64,000 nt of DNA from Pseudomonas sp. S31 (GCF_016648105.1 NZ_JACVVE010000014.1:62001-126000); one strand, 5' to 3'. Numbered from the stretch's first letter, positions 36,896 through 50,222 are shown. Numbers and translations: made by a program. Notes: a model not told the origin generated them from the sequence alone.

Positions 36896-39007
36896 ATGGC
36901 CCGCACAACACCTATCGAGCTGTACCGCAACATCGGCATCGTCGCCCACGTGGACGCCGGCAAGACCACCACCACCGAGCGCATCCTGTTCTACACCGGG
37001 GTCAACCACAAGATGGGCGAGGTCCACGATGGCGCCGCGACCATGGACTGGATGGCCCAGGAGCAGGAACGCGGCATCACCATCACCTCGGCGGCGACCA
37101 CGGCCTTCTGGCAAGGCTCGACCAAGCAGTTCGCCGACAAGTACCGCTTCAACATCATCGATACCCCTGGCCACGTCGACTTCACCATCGAGGTGGAACG
37201 CTCGCTACGCGTGCTCGATGGCGCGGTGGTGGTGTTCAGCGGCGCCGACGGCGTCGAGCCGCAATCCGAGACGGTGTGGCGCCAGGCCAACAAGTACCAT
37301 GTGCCGCGCCTGGCCTACGTCAACAAGATGGACCGCCAGGGTGCCGACTTCCTGCGCGTGGTGAAGCAGATCGACCAGCGCCTGGGCCACCATCCGGTGC
37401 CGATCCAGCTGGCCATCGGCAGCGAGGAAAACTTCATCGGCCAGATCGACCTGGTGAAGATGAAGGCCATCTACTGGAACGAGAACGACCAGGGCACCAG
37501 CTACCGCGAAGAAGAGATTCCCGCCGAACTGCAGGCGCTGGCCGACGAATGGCGAGCGCACATGATCGAGGCCGCCGCCGAGGCCAATGATGAGCTGACC
37601 ATGAAGTTTCTCGAAGGCGAGGAGCTGAGCGTCGATGAAATCAAGGCCGCCTTGCGCCAACGCACCATCGCCAACGAAATCGTCCCGACCATCCTCGGCT
37701 CGTCGTTCAAGAACAAAGGCGTGCCGCTGATGCTCGACGCGGTGATCGACTACCTGCCCGCACCGTCGGAAATCCCAGCGATCAAGGGCACCGACCCGAA
37801 CCACGAAGACAAGCACCTGGAGCGCCACGCCGACGACAACGAGCCGTTCTCGGCGCTGGCCTTCAAGATAGCCACCGACCCCTTCGTCGGCACCCTGACC
37901 TTCGCCCGTGTGTACTCCGGCGTGCTCAGTTCCGGCAATGCCGTGCTCAACTCGGTCAAGGGCAAGAAGGAGCGCATTGGCCGCATGGTGCAGATGCACG
38001 CCAACCAGCGCGCCGAGATCAAGGACGTGTGCGCCGGCGATATCGCCGCACTGATCGGCATGAAGGACGTCACCACTGGCGACACCCTCTGCGACATCGA
38101 AAAACCGATCATCCTCGAACGCATGGACTTCCCCGATCCGGTGATCTCTGTAGCGGTGGAACCCAAGACCAAGGCCGACCAGGAAAAGATGGGCATCGCC
38201 CTGGGCAAACTGGCCCAGGAGGACCCCTCGTTCCGGGTGCGCACCGACGAAGAAACCGGCCAGACGATCATCTCCGGCATGGGCGAGCTGCACCTGGACA
38301 TCATCGTCGACCGCATGCGCCGCGAGTTCAACGTCGAAGCCAATATCGGCAAACCGCAGGTGGCCTACCGCGAGAAGATCCGCAACACCTGCGAGATCGA
38401 AGGCCGCTTCGTCCGCCAGTCCGGCGGGCGCGGCCAGTATGGCCATTGCTGGATCCGCTTCGCCCCGGGTGACGAGGGCAAGGAAGGCCTGGAGTTCATC
38501 AACGAGATCGTCGGCGGCGTGGTGCCTCGCGAGTACATCCCGGCCATCCAGAAAGGCATCGAGGAGCAGATGAAGAACGGCGTGCTCGCCGGCTACCCGC
38601 TGATCAACCTCAAGGCCGCGGTGTTCGACGGCTCCTACCACGACGTCGACTCCAACGAAATGGCCTACAAGATCGCTGCATCCATGGCCACCAAGCAGCT
38701 GTCGCAGAAAGGTGGCGCGGTGTTGCTGGAGCCGGTGATGAAGGTCGAGGTGGTGACGCCCGAGGAGTACCAGGGCGATATTCTCGGCGACCTGAGCCGG
38801 CGCCGGGGGATCATCCAGGATGGCGACGAGACGCCGGCGGGCAAGGTGATCCGTGCCGAGGTGCCGCTGGGCGAGATGTTTGGCTATGCCACCTCGATGC
38901 GCTCGATGACCCAGGGACGGGCCAGCTTCTCGATGGAGTTCACCCGCTATGCCGAGGCCCCGGCCAGCATTGCCGATTCGATCGTGAAGAAAAGCCGCGG
39001 GGAGTAA
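36896..39007 (+). CDS. fusB: Elongation factor G (second copy)
   Basis: 703 residues, the full EF-G length. GTPase motifs: G1 [11 protein letters not shown]2 [12 protein letters not shown]3 DTPGHVD and G4 NKMD; domain IV has [12 protein letters not shown] and domain [20 protein letters not shown]. Promotes ribosomal translocation, or ribosome recycling if specialised. It is not in the str operon (no rpsL, rpsG or tuf nearby), so it is the second EF-G typical of pseudomonads. The ATG lies only six bases after a weak GTAG site. Confidence 0.95.
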   Translation: MARTTPIELYRNIGIVAHVDAGKTTTTERILFYTGVNHKMGEVHDGAATMDWMAQEQERGITITSAATTAFWQGSTKQFADKYRFNIIDTPGHVDFTIEVERSLRVLDGAVVVFSGADGVEPQSETVWRQANKYHVPRLAYVNKMDRQGADFLRVVKQIDQRLGHHPVPIQLAIGSEENFIGQIDLVKMKAIYWNENDQGTSYREEEIPAELQALADEWRAHMIEAAAEANDELTMKFLEGEELSVDEIKAALRQRTIANEIVPTILGSSFKNKGVPLMLDAVIDYLPAPSEIPAIKGTDPNHEDKHLERHADDNEPFSALAFKIATDPFVGTLTFARVYSGVLSSGNAVLNSVKGKKERIGRMVQMHANQRAEIKDVCAGDIAALIGMKDVTTGDTLCDIEKPIILERMDFPDPVISVAVEPKTKADQEKMGIALGKLAQEDPSFRVRTDEETGQTIISGMGELHLDIIVDRMRREFNVEANIGKPQVAYREKIRNTCEIEGRFVRQSGGRGQYGHCWIRFAPGDEGKEGLEFINEIVGGVVPREYIPAIQKGIEEQMKNGVLAGYPLINLKAAVFDGSYHDVDSNEMAYKIAASMATKQLSQKGGAVLLEPVMKVEVVTPEEYQGDILGDLSRRRGIIQDGDETPAGKVIRAEVPLGEMFGYATSMRSMTQGRASFSMEFTRYAEAPASIADSIVKKSRGE

Positions 39008-39015
39008 GCGATAAC

Positions 39016-39106
39016 CCTGTGCCGGCCTCTTCGCGGGTAAACCCGCTCCTACAGGGGGCGGTGAAACCTGTAGGAGCGGGTTTACCCGCGAAGAGGCCGG
39101 CACAGG
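39016..39106. repeat. Perfect 40-bp inverted REP pair
   Basis: Left arm 39016-39055 (starts CCTGTGCCGGCCTCTTCGCG) and right arm 39067-39106 are exact reverse complements, separated by 11 bases. Each arm is itself a REP with an internal GCGGGTAAACCCGC palindrome. It sits in the 111-base gap between convergent fusB and sulP genes and can act as a bidirectional terminator or mRNA end. Confidence 0.9.
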
Positions 39107-39118
39107 CAGCAAGCAACT

Positions 39119-40561
39119 TCAGTGCTGCTCCCCTGCCCTGCGCAACAGCTTCTTGCAGCGCTCCGACAGATGCACCACGCGCAGCTGCTTGCCCGCCTTG
39201 GCATAGCGCTCACGCAGGGTCTTCAACGCCGCGATCGCCGAATAATCGACGAAGCGCAGGTGTTGGCAGTCCAGGGTCACTTTGGCCGGATCGCTGGCGG
39301 GGTCGAACTGGTTGAGAAACGGCGTGGTCGAGGCGAAGAACAAGGTGCCATGCACCTGGTAGTGCTTGCTGCCCTCGGCGTCTTCATGGCTGTCGGCGTA
39401 CAGCTCGCGCGCATGCTGCCAGGCAAAGTTCACTGCGGCGATGACGATGCCGAACAGCACCGCTGTGGCCAAGTCGGTGAACACCGTGACCACGGTCACG
39501 GCGATGATAGCCAGCACGTCGCTGGCCGGCACCTTGTGCAGCACCCGCAGCGAGGCCCAGGCGAAGGTCTGCTGCGCCACCACGAACATCACCCCGACCA
39601 GCGCCGCCAGCGGAATGCGCTCGATCAGCGGCGACAAAAACAGCACGAACAGCAGGATCATCACGCCAGCGACCACGCCCGACAGCCGCCCACGGCCATT
39701 GGAGCTGAGGTTGATCACGGTCTGGCCGATCATCGCGCAGCCACCCATGCCGCCGCACAGGCCCGAGACCATGTTGGCGGCCCCCAAGGCCACGCATTCT
39801 CGATCGGGAAAACCGCGGCTCTCGGTGATCTCGTCGGTAAGGTTGAGGGTGAGCAGGGTTTCCAGCAGGCCGACCATGGCCATCAAAAATGCGTATGGCG
39901 CAATGACCTTCAGCGTCTCGAGGCTCCAGGGCACCTCGGGCAGGGCCAACTGCGGCAGGCCGCCGGCAATGTGCGCCATGTCGCCCAGGGTGCGCGTCGG
40001 CAGGCCCAGCAGGTACACCAGCAACCCCACGCCGAGGATCGCCACCAGTGCCGGTGGCACCGCACGGGTGAGCCTGGGCAGCACATACACCACCAGCATG
40101 GTCAGGGCCACCAGGCCGATCATCAGGTACAGCGGCGTGCCACTGAGCCAGGCTTGACCGTCCTTGAAGTGTTCGAGCTGGGCCATGGCGATGACGATCG
40201 CCAAGCCATTGACGAAGCCGAGCATCACCGGATAAGGCACCAGGCGCACCAGCTTGCCCAGGCGCAAGGCGCCAAACAGGATCATCACCACCCCGCCGAG
40301 GAGCACCGTGGCCAGCAGGTACTGGACGCCGTGCTGCACCACCAGGGCGACGATCACCACAGCCATGGAGCCAGCGGCACCCGAGATCATCCCTGGACGG
40401 CCGCCGAACAGCGCGGTGAGCGTGCAGATGATGAAAGCGCCATACAAGCCCATCAGTGGATTGAGGTGCGCCACCAGGGCAAAGGCGATGCACTCGGGCA
40501 CCAGGGCGAAGGACGTGGTGAGACCGGCGAGCAGGTCGGCGCGGAGTCTGGCTGTTTTCAT
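39119..40561 (-). CDS. SulP-family anion transporter with STAS domain
   Basis: 480 residues, about 10-12 membrane segments. Opening LLAGLTTSFALVPECIAFAL is the SulP signature, with LMGLYGAFIICTLTALFGGR following. The C-terminus is a STAS domain (VTLDCQHLRFVDYSAIAALK). Members move sulfate, bicarbonate or dicarboxylates; which one cannot be told. Convergent with fusB. Confidence 0.92.
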   Translation of the reverse strand: MKTARLRADLLAGLTTSFALVPECIAFALVAHLNPLMGLYGAFIICTLTALFGGRPGMISGAAGSMAVVIVALVVQHGVQYLLATVLLGGVVMILFGALRLGKLVRLVPYPVMLGFVNGLAIVIAMAQLEHFKDGQAWLSGTPLYLMIGLVALTMLVVYVLPRLTRAVPPALVAILGVGLLVYLLGLPTRTLGDMAHIAGGLPQLALPEVPWSLETLKVIAPYAFLMAMVGLLETLLTLNLTDEITESRGFPDRECVALGAANMVSGLCGGMGGCAMIGQTVINLSSNGRGRLSGVVAGVMILLFVLFLSPLIERIPLAALVGVMFVVAQQTFAWASLRVLHKVPASDVLAIIAVTVVTVFTDLATAVLFGIVIAAVNFAWQHARELYADSHEDAEGSKHYQVHGTLFFASTTPFLNQFDPASDPAKVTLDCQHLRFVDYSAIAALKTLRERYAKAGKQLRVVHLSERCKKLLRRAGEQH

Positions 40562-40683
40562 GGGCTTCCTGTGACGACACCCGCCCCGAGGCCCTGTGCG
40601 ACTGCGCGCACAGGGTCGGGTCCGGGAACCGGATAAAAATCGAAGGGCGAGATGTTACGGAATTTGTCTAACAGCCACCACCG

Positions 40684-41853
40684 CTATGACCCCGAGCGCC
40701 CGTCCCGGCCCAGCCACTCGGCCATGGCCCCATCCTCCAGGGCGTACTCGCCACGGTTGGCCTTCCATATCAGCTCCTTGTCCCGCAGGGCATCCAGGGC
40801 CTTCTGCACATTGGCGGTGCTGGCAGTGGCTTGCGCCTGGGCCTGCTCCAGCCTGCGGTTGACCGCAAGCAGGGTGTGCTCGGTAAACGGCGAGAACGGC
40901 TGGCGCCCCAGGGTACGCTCGGCCATCACCTGGAGTACGGCCTGCTGCAGGGGCGACAGGTCGTTCCAGGCACTTTCGTAGTCGCTCCATACGCCCGCCT
41001 GGTGATTGAGCGCGCCGGTACGCAACAGTTCACCCAGGTTGCCGGCCTCGCCCAGGCCAAGGCTCACTTCGGTGAGCAACTTGCCGAGCATTTCCGGGCG
41101 CCGGCCGACGCGCTCGAAGGCGTACTCCAGGTCCTCGACCTTGAACTGGTTGCTGGCGGCCAGGCGGCCGTTCCACAACGCGGTGATGAATTCGACGAAA
41201 TCCCGGCCCAGCAGCGGAAACGGGGTGATGCTGGCGCCATAGAACGGCTGCTTGCTCTTGAGTACCAGGTTGGCCAGCTTGTCGCGGCTGGACCCGGTGA
41301 ACACCAGGCGCAGGCCATCGGGCCGATCGCCCCGATTGAGGTGGTCGCGCGCGGCCTTGAGGGCGAACATGGCATTGACCCCTTCCTCGCTGTTCAGCGC
41401 ATGCTGGGCTTCGTCGACGATCAGCACCAGCATCTGCCCACACACCTGGTGCAGCACGGCGAGCGCCTGGGCCAGGGTGGTGCCGGCCGGCAGTTGTGGC
41501 CGGGTAAAATCCCAGCTCAGGGTGCGCAACAGGTTGATCTTGTCGATGCCAGCCTTCTTCGCGGTGCGCGCCAGTGCGCTCTCGAAACCCGCCAATGCAG
41601 TGCCGATAGCGCCACTGATCAACGTCGCCGGGTCGGCGTCACGGTCCGACCACAGATCGACATACACCGGCAGCCAGCCGCGCCGCACGCACTCGGGAAT
41701 GAAGTCGTTGTTGAGGAAGGTGCTCTTGCCGGTACGCCGGGGCGCCGCGAGGAACATGCCGGAGCTGAAGTCGACCAGCGACTCGCCAGCCAAGTCGCGC
41801 GCCAGGGCCTGAGCCAACTGCTCGCGGCGAAACATCGGGCGTGATGGAGTCAT
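40684..41853 (-). CDS. AAA-type ATP-binding protein
   Basis: 389 residues from ATG 41853, which has GAGGA seven bases upstream. Walker A reads APRRTGKST (alanine for the first glycine), Walker B MLVLIVDEAQ, and a sensor-like LRLVFTGSSRDKL follows. It resembles STAND/archaeal-type AAA ATPases (AAA_16/AAA_22). The C-terminal 120 residues look winged-helix (QKALDALRDKELIWKANRGE). Divergent from a secreted secretin-domain protein 140 bases away. Function unknown. Confidence 0.8.
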   Translation of the reverse strand: MTPSRPMFRREQLAQALARDLAGESLVDFSSGMFLAAPRRTGKSTFLNNDFIPECVRRGWLPVYVDLWSDRDADPATLISGAIGTALAGFESALARTAKKAGIDKINLLRTLSWDFTRPQLPAGTTLAQALAVLHQVCGQMLVLIVDEAQHALNSEEGVNAMFALKAARDHLNRGDRPDGLRLVFTGSSRDKLANLVLKSKQPFYGASITPFPLLGRDFVEFITALWNGRLAASNQFKVEDLEYAFERVGRRPEMLGKLLTEVSLGLGEAGNLGELLRTGALNHQAGVWSDYESAWNDLSPLQQAVLQVMAERTLGRQPFSPFTEHTLLAVNRRLEQAQAQATASTANVQKALDALRDKELIWKANRGEYALEDGAMAEWLGRDGRSGS

Positions 41854-41879
41854 GTCAATATCCTCGTTTATCTGCATCA

Positions 41880-41892
41880 CTATAATTTATAG
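41880..41892. promoter_or_regulatory. AT-rich palindrome between divergent AAA and secretin-domain genes
   Basis: CTATAA-T-TTATAG is a perfect 13-base palindrome containing a -10-like TATAAT on the plus strand, with TATAG repeated at 41895-41899. It could be overlapping divergent promoters or an operator. Confidence 0.4.
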
Positions 41893-41993
41893 CCTATAGG
41901 ATAATCGAAGATAAAAGACAGCCTGTGATGCACAGCCGGCACGAGCCCGACAAATTTGCCATCATGATGATTCTACCCGCGGAGATCCCCCCC

Positions 41994-42728
41994 ATGCCGC
42001 TACGCCCTCTCGTCGCCGCCCTGCTGTTGGCGACCAGCCTGGTGACCCAGGCCGCCACCGAGGTGCTGCCCCTGCAGCACCGTACCAGCGCCGAACTGCT
42101 GCCGACCGCCCAGGGCTTCCTGGGCAAGGACGGCACGGTCAGTGCCTTCGAGAACAAGCTGATCGTCAATGCCAGCCCCGAACGCATCGACGACTTGCGC
42201 GCCCTGCTGCAACAGCTCGATACCGCGCCGAAGCGCCTGCTGATCAGCGTCGACAACAGTGACAGCAACTTCCAGGACAACCGCGGTAACGCGCGAATCA
42301 TCAACTACGGCACCTCCAATCGCGACGGCGGCCTGCAGCAGATCCAGGCCAGCGAGGGTCAGCCGGCATTGATCCAGGTCGGGCAGAGCATCCCCATCAC
42401 CAGTACCAGCACCGACGGCTACGGGCGCATCCAGAGCAACACCGAATACCGTAATGTCACCCAAGGTTTCTACGTCACGCCGAGCCTGAGCGGAAACACC
42501 GTTCGTCTGCAAATAAGCAGCAATAACGATAGGATCAGCAACGAACGCGCAGATGTAGTGAAAGTGCAAAGTACCGACACGACAATCACGGGAGAGCTCG
42601 GCGAGTGGATCACCCTGGCCGGTTACAACCAGCAGAGCCAGGCCGACCAGGCCTCTTCCACCCTCACCTACAGCACCCAACGGGGTGAGAACATGACTTT
42701 GCGGGTAAAAGTCGACCTTCTGGACTGA
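41994..42728 (+). CDS. Periplasmic secretin-domain (NolW-like) protein
   Basis: 244 residues from ATG 41994 with a signal peptide (MPLRPLVAALLLATSLVTQA|A). Residues 22-75 match the secretin N-domain: EVLPLQHRTSAELLPTAQGF, then NKLIVNASPERIDDLRALLQ and QQLDTAPKRLLISV. The rest (GQSIPITSTSTDGYGRIQSN; FYVTPSLSGNTVRLQISSNN) resembles the start of a secretin beta domain but ends without the pore. So it is a secretin-like stub, perhaps a type II/IV assembly relic or a stand-alone periplasmic protein. Confidence 0.8.
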   Translation: MPLRPLVAALLLATSLVTQAATEVLPLQHRTSAELLPTAQGFLGKDGTVSAFENKLIVNASPERIDDLRALLQQLDTAPKRLLISVDNSDSNFQDNRGNARIINYGTSNRDGGLQQIQASEGQPALIQVGQSIPITSTSTDGYGRIQSNTEYRNVTQGFYVTPSLSGNTVRLQISSNNDRISNERADVVKVQSTDTTITGELGEWITLAGYNQQSQADQASSTLTYSTQRGENMTLRVKVDLLD

Positions 42729-42795
42729 TCCCAGGCAATCCGAGGCCTCGACCAAGGGCCTCGAAACTGACCGGCAAGTCGCATTGGAACAAATA

Positions 42796-42821
42796 TGTAG
42801 TACGACTAAAAAAGCACTACA
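42796..42821. promoter_or_regulatory. Candidate operator upstream of aceA
   Basis: TGTAGT (42796-42801) and ACTACA (42816-42821) form perfect 6-base arms around 14 bases, ending 6 bases before the -35 box. An RpiR-family regulator (RccR) of glyoxylate-shunt genes in pseudomonads is thought to use arms of this kind; I am not certain of its exact consensus. Confidence 0.45.
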
Positions 42822-42827
42822 AAACAT

Positions 42828-42857
42828 TTGACAGGGTCTTTTTACCGAGGGCATGAT
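42828..42857 (+). promoter_or_regulatory. Candidate sigma-70 promoter of aceA
   Basis: TTGACA (42828-42833), an 18-base spacer and CATGAT (42852-42857). The -35 is perfect, the -10 is 4 of 6. Transcription from here would make a leader of about 355 bases. Confidence 0.5.
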
Positions 42858-43219
42858 GGCCTCGCTCCCGCTAATCAGGGGCCCTGGCAAGGGCCTTCGA
42901 AGCGCCCTCCTCCCACCCCTGGAGGCGCCTCGTGTCTATACGGCCCACAAGGCGGTTCGACGGGATTGCGACTGCAACGAAGAAGTTGTCCCGAGGGACG
43001 GAAGCGCATCACTACAGCACCGGCAATCGCGTCGCACCGCAGCAAGGCAACCACGAGCCGACCTGCACGGGCACACCCTGGCCGAGTCTGTACCTCCTTC
43101 CCCTTCGAGCCTTCACGTCGCACCGCAAGCCTGCGAACAGGACAGCCGCCTGGCACCCTGATCGGCATTCCGAGCATCAGCACAATTAACCCAAGATCGA
43201 TGCGACGAGGTTTATTTCC
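42858..43219 (+). other. Long aceA leader
   Basis: No supported gene. It contains a hairpin GGCCCT-GGCA-AGGGCC near 42889-42904. The open frames in it lack ribosome binding sites and recognisable content. Its last bases carry the aceA ribosome binding site GAGG (43208-43211). Confidence 0.5.
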
Positions 43220-44545
<1,326 letters not shown>

Positions 44546-44564
44546 TAGTGGGGTGCTGAGCGAG

Positions 44565-44597
44565 GCCCGGGGTTCGACAGAGCCCCGGGCTTTTTTT
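44565..44597 (+). terminator. Intrinsic terminator of aceA
   Basis: GCCCGGGG, a 10-base loop, CCCCGGGC and then T7, starting 20 bases past the aceA stop. Confidence 0.92.
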
Positions 44598-44606
44598 ATT
44601 TCTGCG

Positions 44607-44709
44607 CGGGCCTCTTCGCGGGACAAGCCCGCTCCCACAGGTACCGCACCGACATCAGCTACGGTGCAGATCCTGTAGGAGCGGGCTTGCCCGCGAAAGG
44701 GCCCGCGAG
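44607..44709. repeat. Inverted pair of REP elements
   Basis: GGGCCTCTTCGCGGGACAAG (44608 on) with CCCGCTCCCACAGG, then CCTGTAGGAGCGGGCTTGCC with CGCGAAAGGGCCC. The arms are inverted with a 29-base centre and some mismatches. Confidence 0.85.
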
Positions 44710-44770
44710 GTTGACGGCAATCCTGCAGATCAGGTCTATGCTTGTCACAGCACAGCAGCAAGGACCGCCC

Positions 44771-44935
44771 ATGCCTAGTCCAAGCCACCTGCCCCTTCAC
44801 ACCCGCCGGCCTTCCTTATATAGGCACGCGCACCCTCTTGATCGACAAAACATTGATCCAGGACCGTACGCTCCCTGTCGCATGCTGGTAGAACGAGAGT
44901 TTTTCTCATTTGCAAGTAGGGAGGTACGTGCATGA
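44771..44935 (+). CDS. Possible small protein 1 upstream of nuo
   Basis: 54 codons, ATG 44771 with AAGGA six bases upstream. The product is MPSPSHLPLHTRRPSLYRHA and so on, basic and proline-rich, with no recognisable domain. Its stop overlaps the start of the next small frame (ATGA). Coding status is uncertain. Confidence 0.3.
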   Translation: MPSPSHLPLHTRRPSLYRHAHPLDRQNIDPGPYAPCRMLVEREFFSFASREVRA

Positions 44936-45087
44936 ACTTCATTACCCCGCCGAATATCCAACTTAAACCGGCACCCTCAAATGATATTAATTATCATTCC
45001 GAAACTTGCATTTCGTTACGGCGGGCAAGAAACATAATTAACAAAACCGTACGCAATCCCCGAAACTCAAGGGTTTCAGCCAGTTAG
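44932..45087 (+). CDS. Possible small protein 2 upstream of nuo
   Basis: 51 codons, ATG 44932 with a strong GGGAGG seven bases upstream. Product opens MNFITPPNIQLKPAPSNDIN, then a basic tail with RRARNIINKTVRNPRNSR. Overlaps the previous frame by four bases. No known domain; the strong ribosome binding site is the main argument. Confidence 0.35.
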   Translation: MNFITPPNIQLKPAPSNDINYHSETCISLRRARNIINKTVRNPRNSRVSAS

Positions 45088-45133
45088 GCGCGGTTTTTGT
45101 TCTTAATCCTACGAATAAAGTTGCCACAGAAAT

Positions 45134-45162
45134 TTTACTTGCTTCGGGTTTACCCATAAAAT
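45134..45162 (+). promoter_or_regulatory. Candidate nuo operon promoter
   Basis: TTTACT (45134-45139), a 17-base spacer, TAAAAT (45157-45162), about 110 bases before nuoA. The 45088-45271 gap holds nothing else recognised. Confidence 0.4.
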
Positions 45163-45271
45163 CAGCGCGATTGATTCAGCTGCGACATTTGGTCACTGCA
45201 CCTGCGACACCACGTCGCCGCTCTACTTATTTCAGACTGCAGAGCTGGGTCTCTGTATAAGGATTTCTAGC

Positions 45272-45685
45272 ATGTCCGATTCGGCAGGACTCATCGCCCA
45301 CAACTGGGGCTTTGCCATCTTCCTCCTGGGTGTCGTCGGCCTGTGCGCCTTCATGCTCGGCCTCTCCAGCCTGCTCGGTAGCAAGGCCTGGGGTCGCGCC
45401 AAGAACGAACCCTTCGAATCCGGCATGCTGCCCGTCGGCAGCGCCCGCCTGCGCCTGTCCGCCAAATTCTATCTGGTCGCGATGCTGTTCGTGATCTTCG
45501 ATATCGAAGCCCTATTCCTGTATGCATGGTCTGTGTCCGTCCGCGAAAGCGGCTGGACCGGATTCGTCGAAGCTCTCGTTTTCATAGCAATTCTGTTGGC
45601 AGGTCTTGTCTACCTATGGCGCGTCGGGGCCCTTGACTGGGCTCCCGAAGGTCGCCGCAAGCGGCAAGCGAAGCTGAAACAATGA
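45272..45685 (+). CDS. nuoA: NADH-quinone oxidoreductase subunit A
   Basis: 137 residues, three membrane segments and the family signature [20 protein letters not shown] followed by [20 protein letters not shown]. Membrane-arm subunit near the quinone site. First gene of the nuo operon, starting about 25 bases after an AAGGA site. Confidence 0.98.
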
Positions 45686-45694
45686 GGCTTTGGC

Positions 45695-46372
45695 ATGCAA
45701 TACAATCTCACCAGAATCGATCCGGATGCGCCCAACGAGCAGTACCCGATCGGTGAACGGGAAACCGTCACCGATCAACTGCTAGAGGACCAGGTCCACA
45801 AGAACATCTTCATGGGTAAGCTCGAAGATGTGCTCAGTGGCGCGGTCAACTGGGGTCGCAAGAACTCCCTCTGGCCGTACAACTTCGGCCTGTCCTGCTG
45901 CTACGTGGAAATGACCACGGCCTTCACGGCACCCCACGACATCGCCCGCTTCGGCGCCGAAGTCATCCGGGCCTCGCCGCGTCAGGCCGACTTCATGGTC
46001 ATCGCCGGTACCTGCTTCGTGAAGATGGCGCCGATCATCCAGCGCCTGTACGAGCAGATGCTCGAGCCGAAATGGGTCATCTCCATGGGTTCGTGCGCCA
46101 ACTCCGGCGGCATGTACGACATCTACTCGGTCGTTCAGGGGGTCGACAAGTTCCTCCCCGTGGACGTCTACGTGCCTGGCTGCCCGCCGCGCCCCGAGGC
46201 ATTCCTGCAAGGCTTGATGCTGTTGCAGGAATCGATCGGCCAAGAACGACGCCCGCTCTCCTGGGTGGTTGGTGATCAAGGCATCTACCGTGCCGAGATG
46301 CCTGCCCAGAAGGACTTGCGTCGTGAACAGCGCATTGCGGTAACCAACCTGCGCAGCCCCGACGAAGTCTGA
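45695..46372 (+). CDS. nuoB: NADH-quinone oxidoreductase subunit B
   Basis: 225 residues, carries the N2 iron-sulfur cluster that hands electrons to quinone. Ligand cysteines lie in [28 protein letters not shown] and [14 protein letters not shown]. Nine bases after nuoA. Confidence 0.98.
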   Translation: MQYNLTRIDPDAPNEQYPIGERETVTDQLLEDQVHKNIFMGKLEDVLSGAVNWGRKNSLWPYNFGLSCCYVEMTTAFTAPHDIARFGAEVIRASPRQADFMVIAGTCFVKMAPIIQRLYEQMLEPKWVISMGSCANSGGMYDIYSVVQGVDKFLPVDVYVPGCPPRPEAFLQGLMLLQESIGQERRPLSWVVGDQGIYRAEMPAQKDLRREQRIAVTNLRSPDEV

Positions 46373-46432
46373 TCCAGCGACCTGCCGCCGCTCCCGAAGG
46401 AGCCGGCGGCCTGGCTTCATTCTTAACGCTGA

Positions 46433-48232
<1,800 letters not shown>

Positions 48233-48234
48233 GC

Positions 48235-48732
48235 ATGAACAGCACGCTTATCCAGACAGACCGTTTCGCCCTGAGCGAGACCGAGCGCTCGGCCATCGAG
48301 CACGAAATGCATCACTACGAGGACCCGCGCGCGGCGTCCATCGAAGCCTTGAAGATCGTCCAGAAGGAACGTGGATGGGTGCCGGACGGCGCCATCCACG
48401 CCATCGGCGAAGTGCTGGGCATCCCGGCCAGCGACGTCGAGGGTGTCGCCACCTTCTACAGCCAGATCTTCCGCCAGCCCGTTGGCCGTCACATCATCCG
48501 CGTGTGCGACAGCATGGTCTGCTACATCGGCGGCCACGAATCGGTGGTCAGCCAGATCCAGAGCGAGCTGGGCATCGGCCTCGGCCAGACCACCGCGGAC
48601 GGGCGTTTCACCCTGCTGCCGGTGTGCTGCCTGGGCAACTGCGACAAGGCCCCGGCGCTGATGATCGACGACGATACCTTTGGTGACGTGCAGCCCGCTG
48701 GCGTCTCCAAGCTGCTGGAGGGTTACGTATGA
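48235..48732 (+). CDS. nuoE: NADH-quinone oxidoreductase subunit E
   Basis: 165 residues, thioredoxin-like [2Fe-2S] N1a protein of the NADH dehydrogenase module. Ligands: [11 protein letters not shown] and [14 protein letters not shown]. Begins two bases after the nuoCD stop. Confidence 0.98.
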   Translation: MNSTLIQTDRFALSETERSAIEHEMHHYEDPRAASIEALKIVQKERGWVPDGAIHAIGEVLGIPASDVEGVATFYSQIFRQPVGRHIIRVCDSMVCYIGGHESVVSQIQSELGIGLGQTTADGRFTLLPVCCLGNCDKAPALMIDDDTFGDVQPAGVSKLLEGYV

Positions 48733-50090
48733 CCATTACTTCCTTCGGCCCGGCCAACCGCATCGCGCGGACGGCCGAAACCCACCCGCTGACCTGGCGC
48801 CTGCGTGACGACGGCGAGCCGGTGTGGCTCGCCGAGTACGAGTCGAAGAACGGCTACGCCGCTGCCCGCAAGGCACTGGCAGACATGTCCGCCGACGACA
48901 TCGTGCAGAGCGTCAAGGATTCCGGCCTCAAGGGCCGGGGCGGTGCAGGCTTCCCCACTGGTGTGAAGTGGGGCCTGATGCCCAAAGACGAATCCATGAA
49001 CATCCGCTACCTGCTGTGCAACGCGGACGAAATGGAGCCCAACACCTGGAAGGACCGCATGCTGATGGAGCAACAGCCCCATCTGCTGGTCGAGGGCATG
49101 CTGATCAGCGCCCGCGCCCTGAAGGCCTACCGTGGCTACATCTTCCTGCGTGGCGAGTACACCACCGCGGCGAAGAACCTCAATCGCGCCATCGATGAAG
49201 CCAAGGCTGCGGGCCTGCTGGGCAAGAACATCCTCGGTTCGGGCTTCGACTTCGAGCTGTTCGTTCACACCGGTGCCGGGCGCTACATCTGCGGTGAAGA
49301 AACCGCACTGATCAACTCGCTGGAAGGCCGCCGCGCCAACCCGCGTTCCAAGCCGCCCTTCCCTGCCGCCGTGGGCGTGTGGGGCAAGCCGACCTGCGTG
49401 AACAACGTCGAGACGCTGTGCAACGTGCCGGCCATCGTCGCCAACGGCAACGATTGGTACAAGTCGCTGGCCCGCGAAGGCAGCGAGGACCACGGCACCA
49501 AGCTGATGGGCTTCTCTGGCAAGGTGAAGAACCCGGGCCTGTGGGAGCTGCCATTCGGCGTGACCGCCCGCGAGCTGTTCGAGGACTACGCCGGCGGCAT
49601 GCGCGACGGCTTCAAGCTCAAGTGCTGGCAGCCTGGTGGTGCCGGTACCGGCTTCCTGCTGCCCGAGCACCTCGACGCCCAGATGTACGCCGGTGGCATC
49701 GCCAAGGTCGGCACCCGGATGGGCACTGGCCTGGCCATGGCGGTCGACGACAGCATCAACATGGTCTCGCTGCTGCGCAACATGGAAGAGTTCTTCGCCC
49801 GCGAGTCGTGCGGTTGGTGCACCCCATGCCGCGACGGTTTGCCGTGGAGCGTGAAGATGCTGCGCGCACTGGAGAAAGGCCAGGGCCGCGCCGAAGACAT
49901 CGAGACGCTGCTGGGGCTGGTCAACTTCCTCGGCCCAGGCCGTACCTTCTGTGCTCATGCACCGGGGGCGGTAGAGCCGTTGGGCAGTGCCATCAAGTAC
50001 TTCCGCTCGGAGTTCGAGGCCGGTGTGGCGCCTGAAAGCGCTGGCACCCTGCGCCCGAACCTGGCGAAGCCCATTGTGGTAGGCGCATAA
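48729..50090 (+). CDS. nuoF: NADH-quinone oxidoreductase subunit F
   Basis: 453 residues. Holds FMN and the NADH site ([56 protein letters not shown]) and the N3 [4Fe-4S] cluster ([13 protein letters not shown] plus the later RTFCAHAPG). ATG overlaps the nuoE stop by four bases. Confidence 0.98.
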   Translation: MTITSFGPANRIARTAETHPLTWRLRDDGEPVWLAEYESKNGYAAARKALADMSADDIVQSVKDSGLKGRGGAGFPTGVKWGLMPKDESMNIRYLLCNADEMEPNTWKDRMLMEQQPHLLVEGMLISARALKAYRGYIFLRGEYTTAAKNLNRAIDEAKAAGLLGKNILGSGFDFELFVHTGAGRYICGEETALINSLEGRRANPRSKPPFPAAVGVWGKPTCVNNVETLCNVPAIVANGNDWYKSLAREGSEDHGTKLMGFSGKVKNPGLWELPFGVTARELFEDYAGGMRDGFKLKCWQPGGAGTGFLLPEHLDAQMYAGGIAKVGTRMGTGLAMAVDDSINMVSLLRNMEEFFARESCGWCTPCRDGLPWSVKMLRALEKGQGRAEDIETLLGLVNFLGPGRTFCAHAPGAVEPLGSAIKYFRSEFEAGVAPESAGTLRPNLAKPIVVGA

Positions 50091-50222
50091 CAAGATGCAG
50101 CGCGGGTGGTCCGTGCCACCCGCCAGCCTGCCGGCCGGCCCGCATGACGCGTGGCGTGCCGCAGGCTTACAGATTTCCATTAGCCACGCCCGCTCACGCG
50201 GGCCAACGAAGAACTTTGAACA

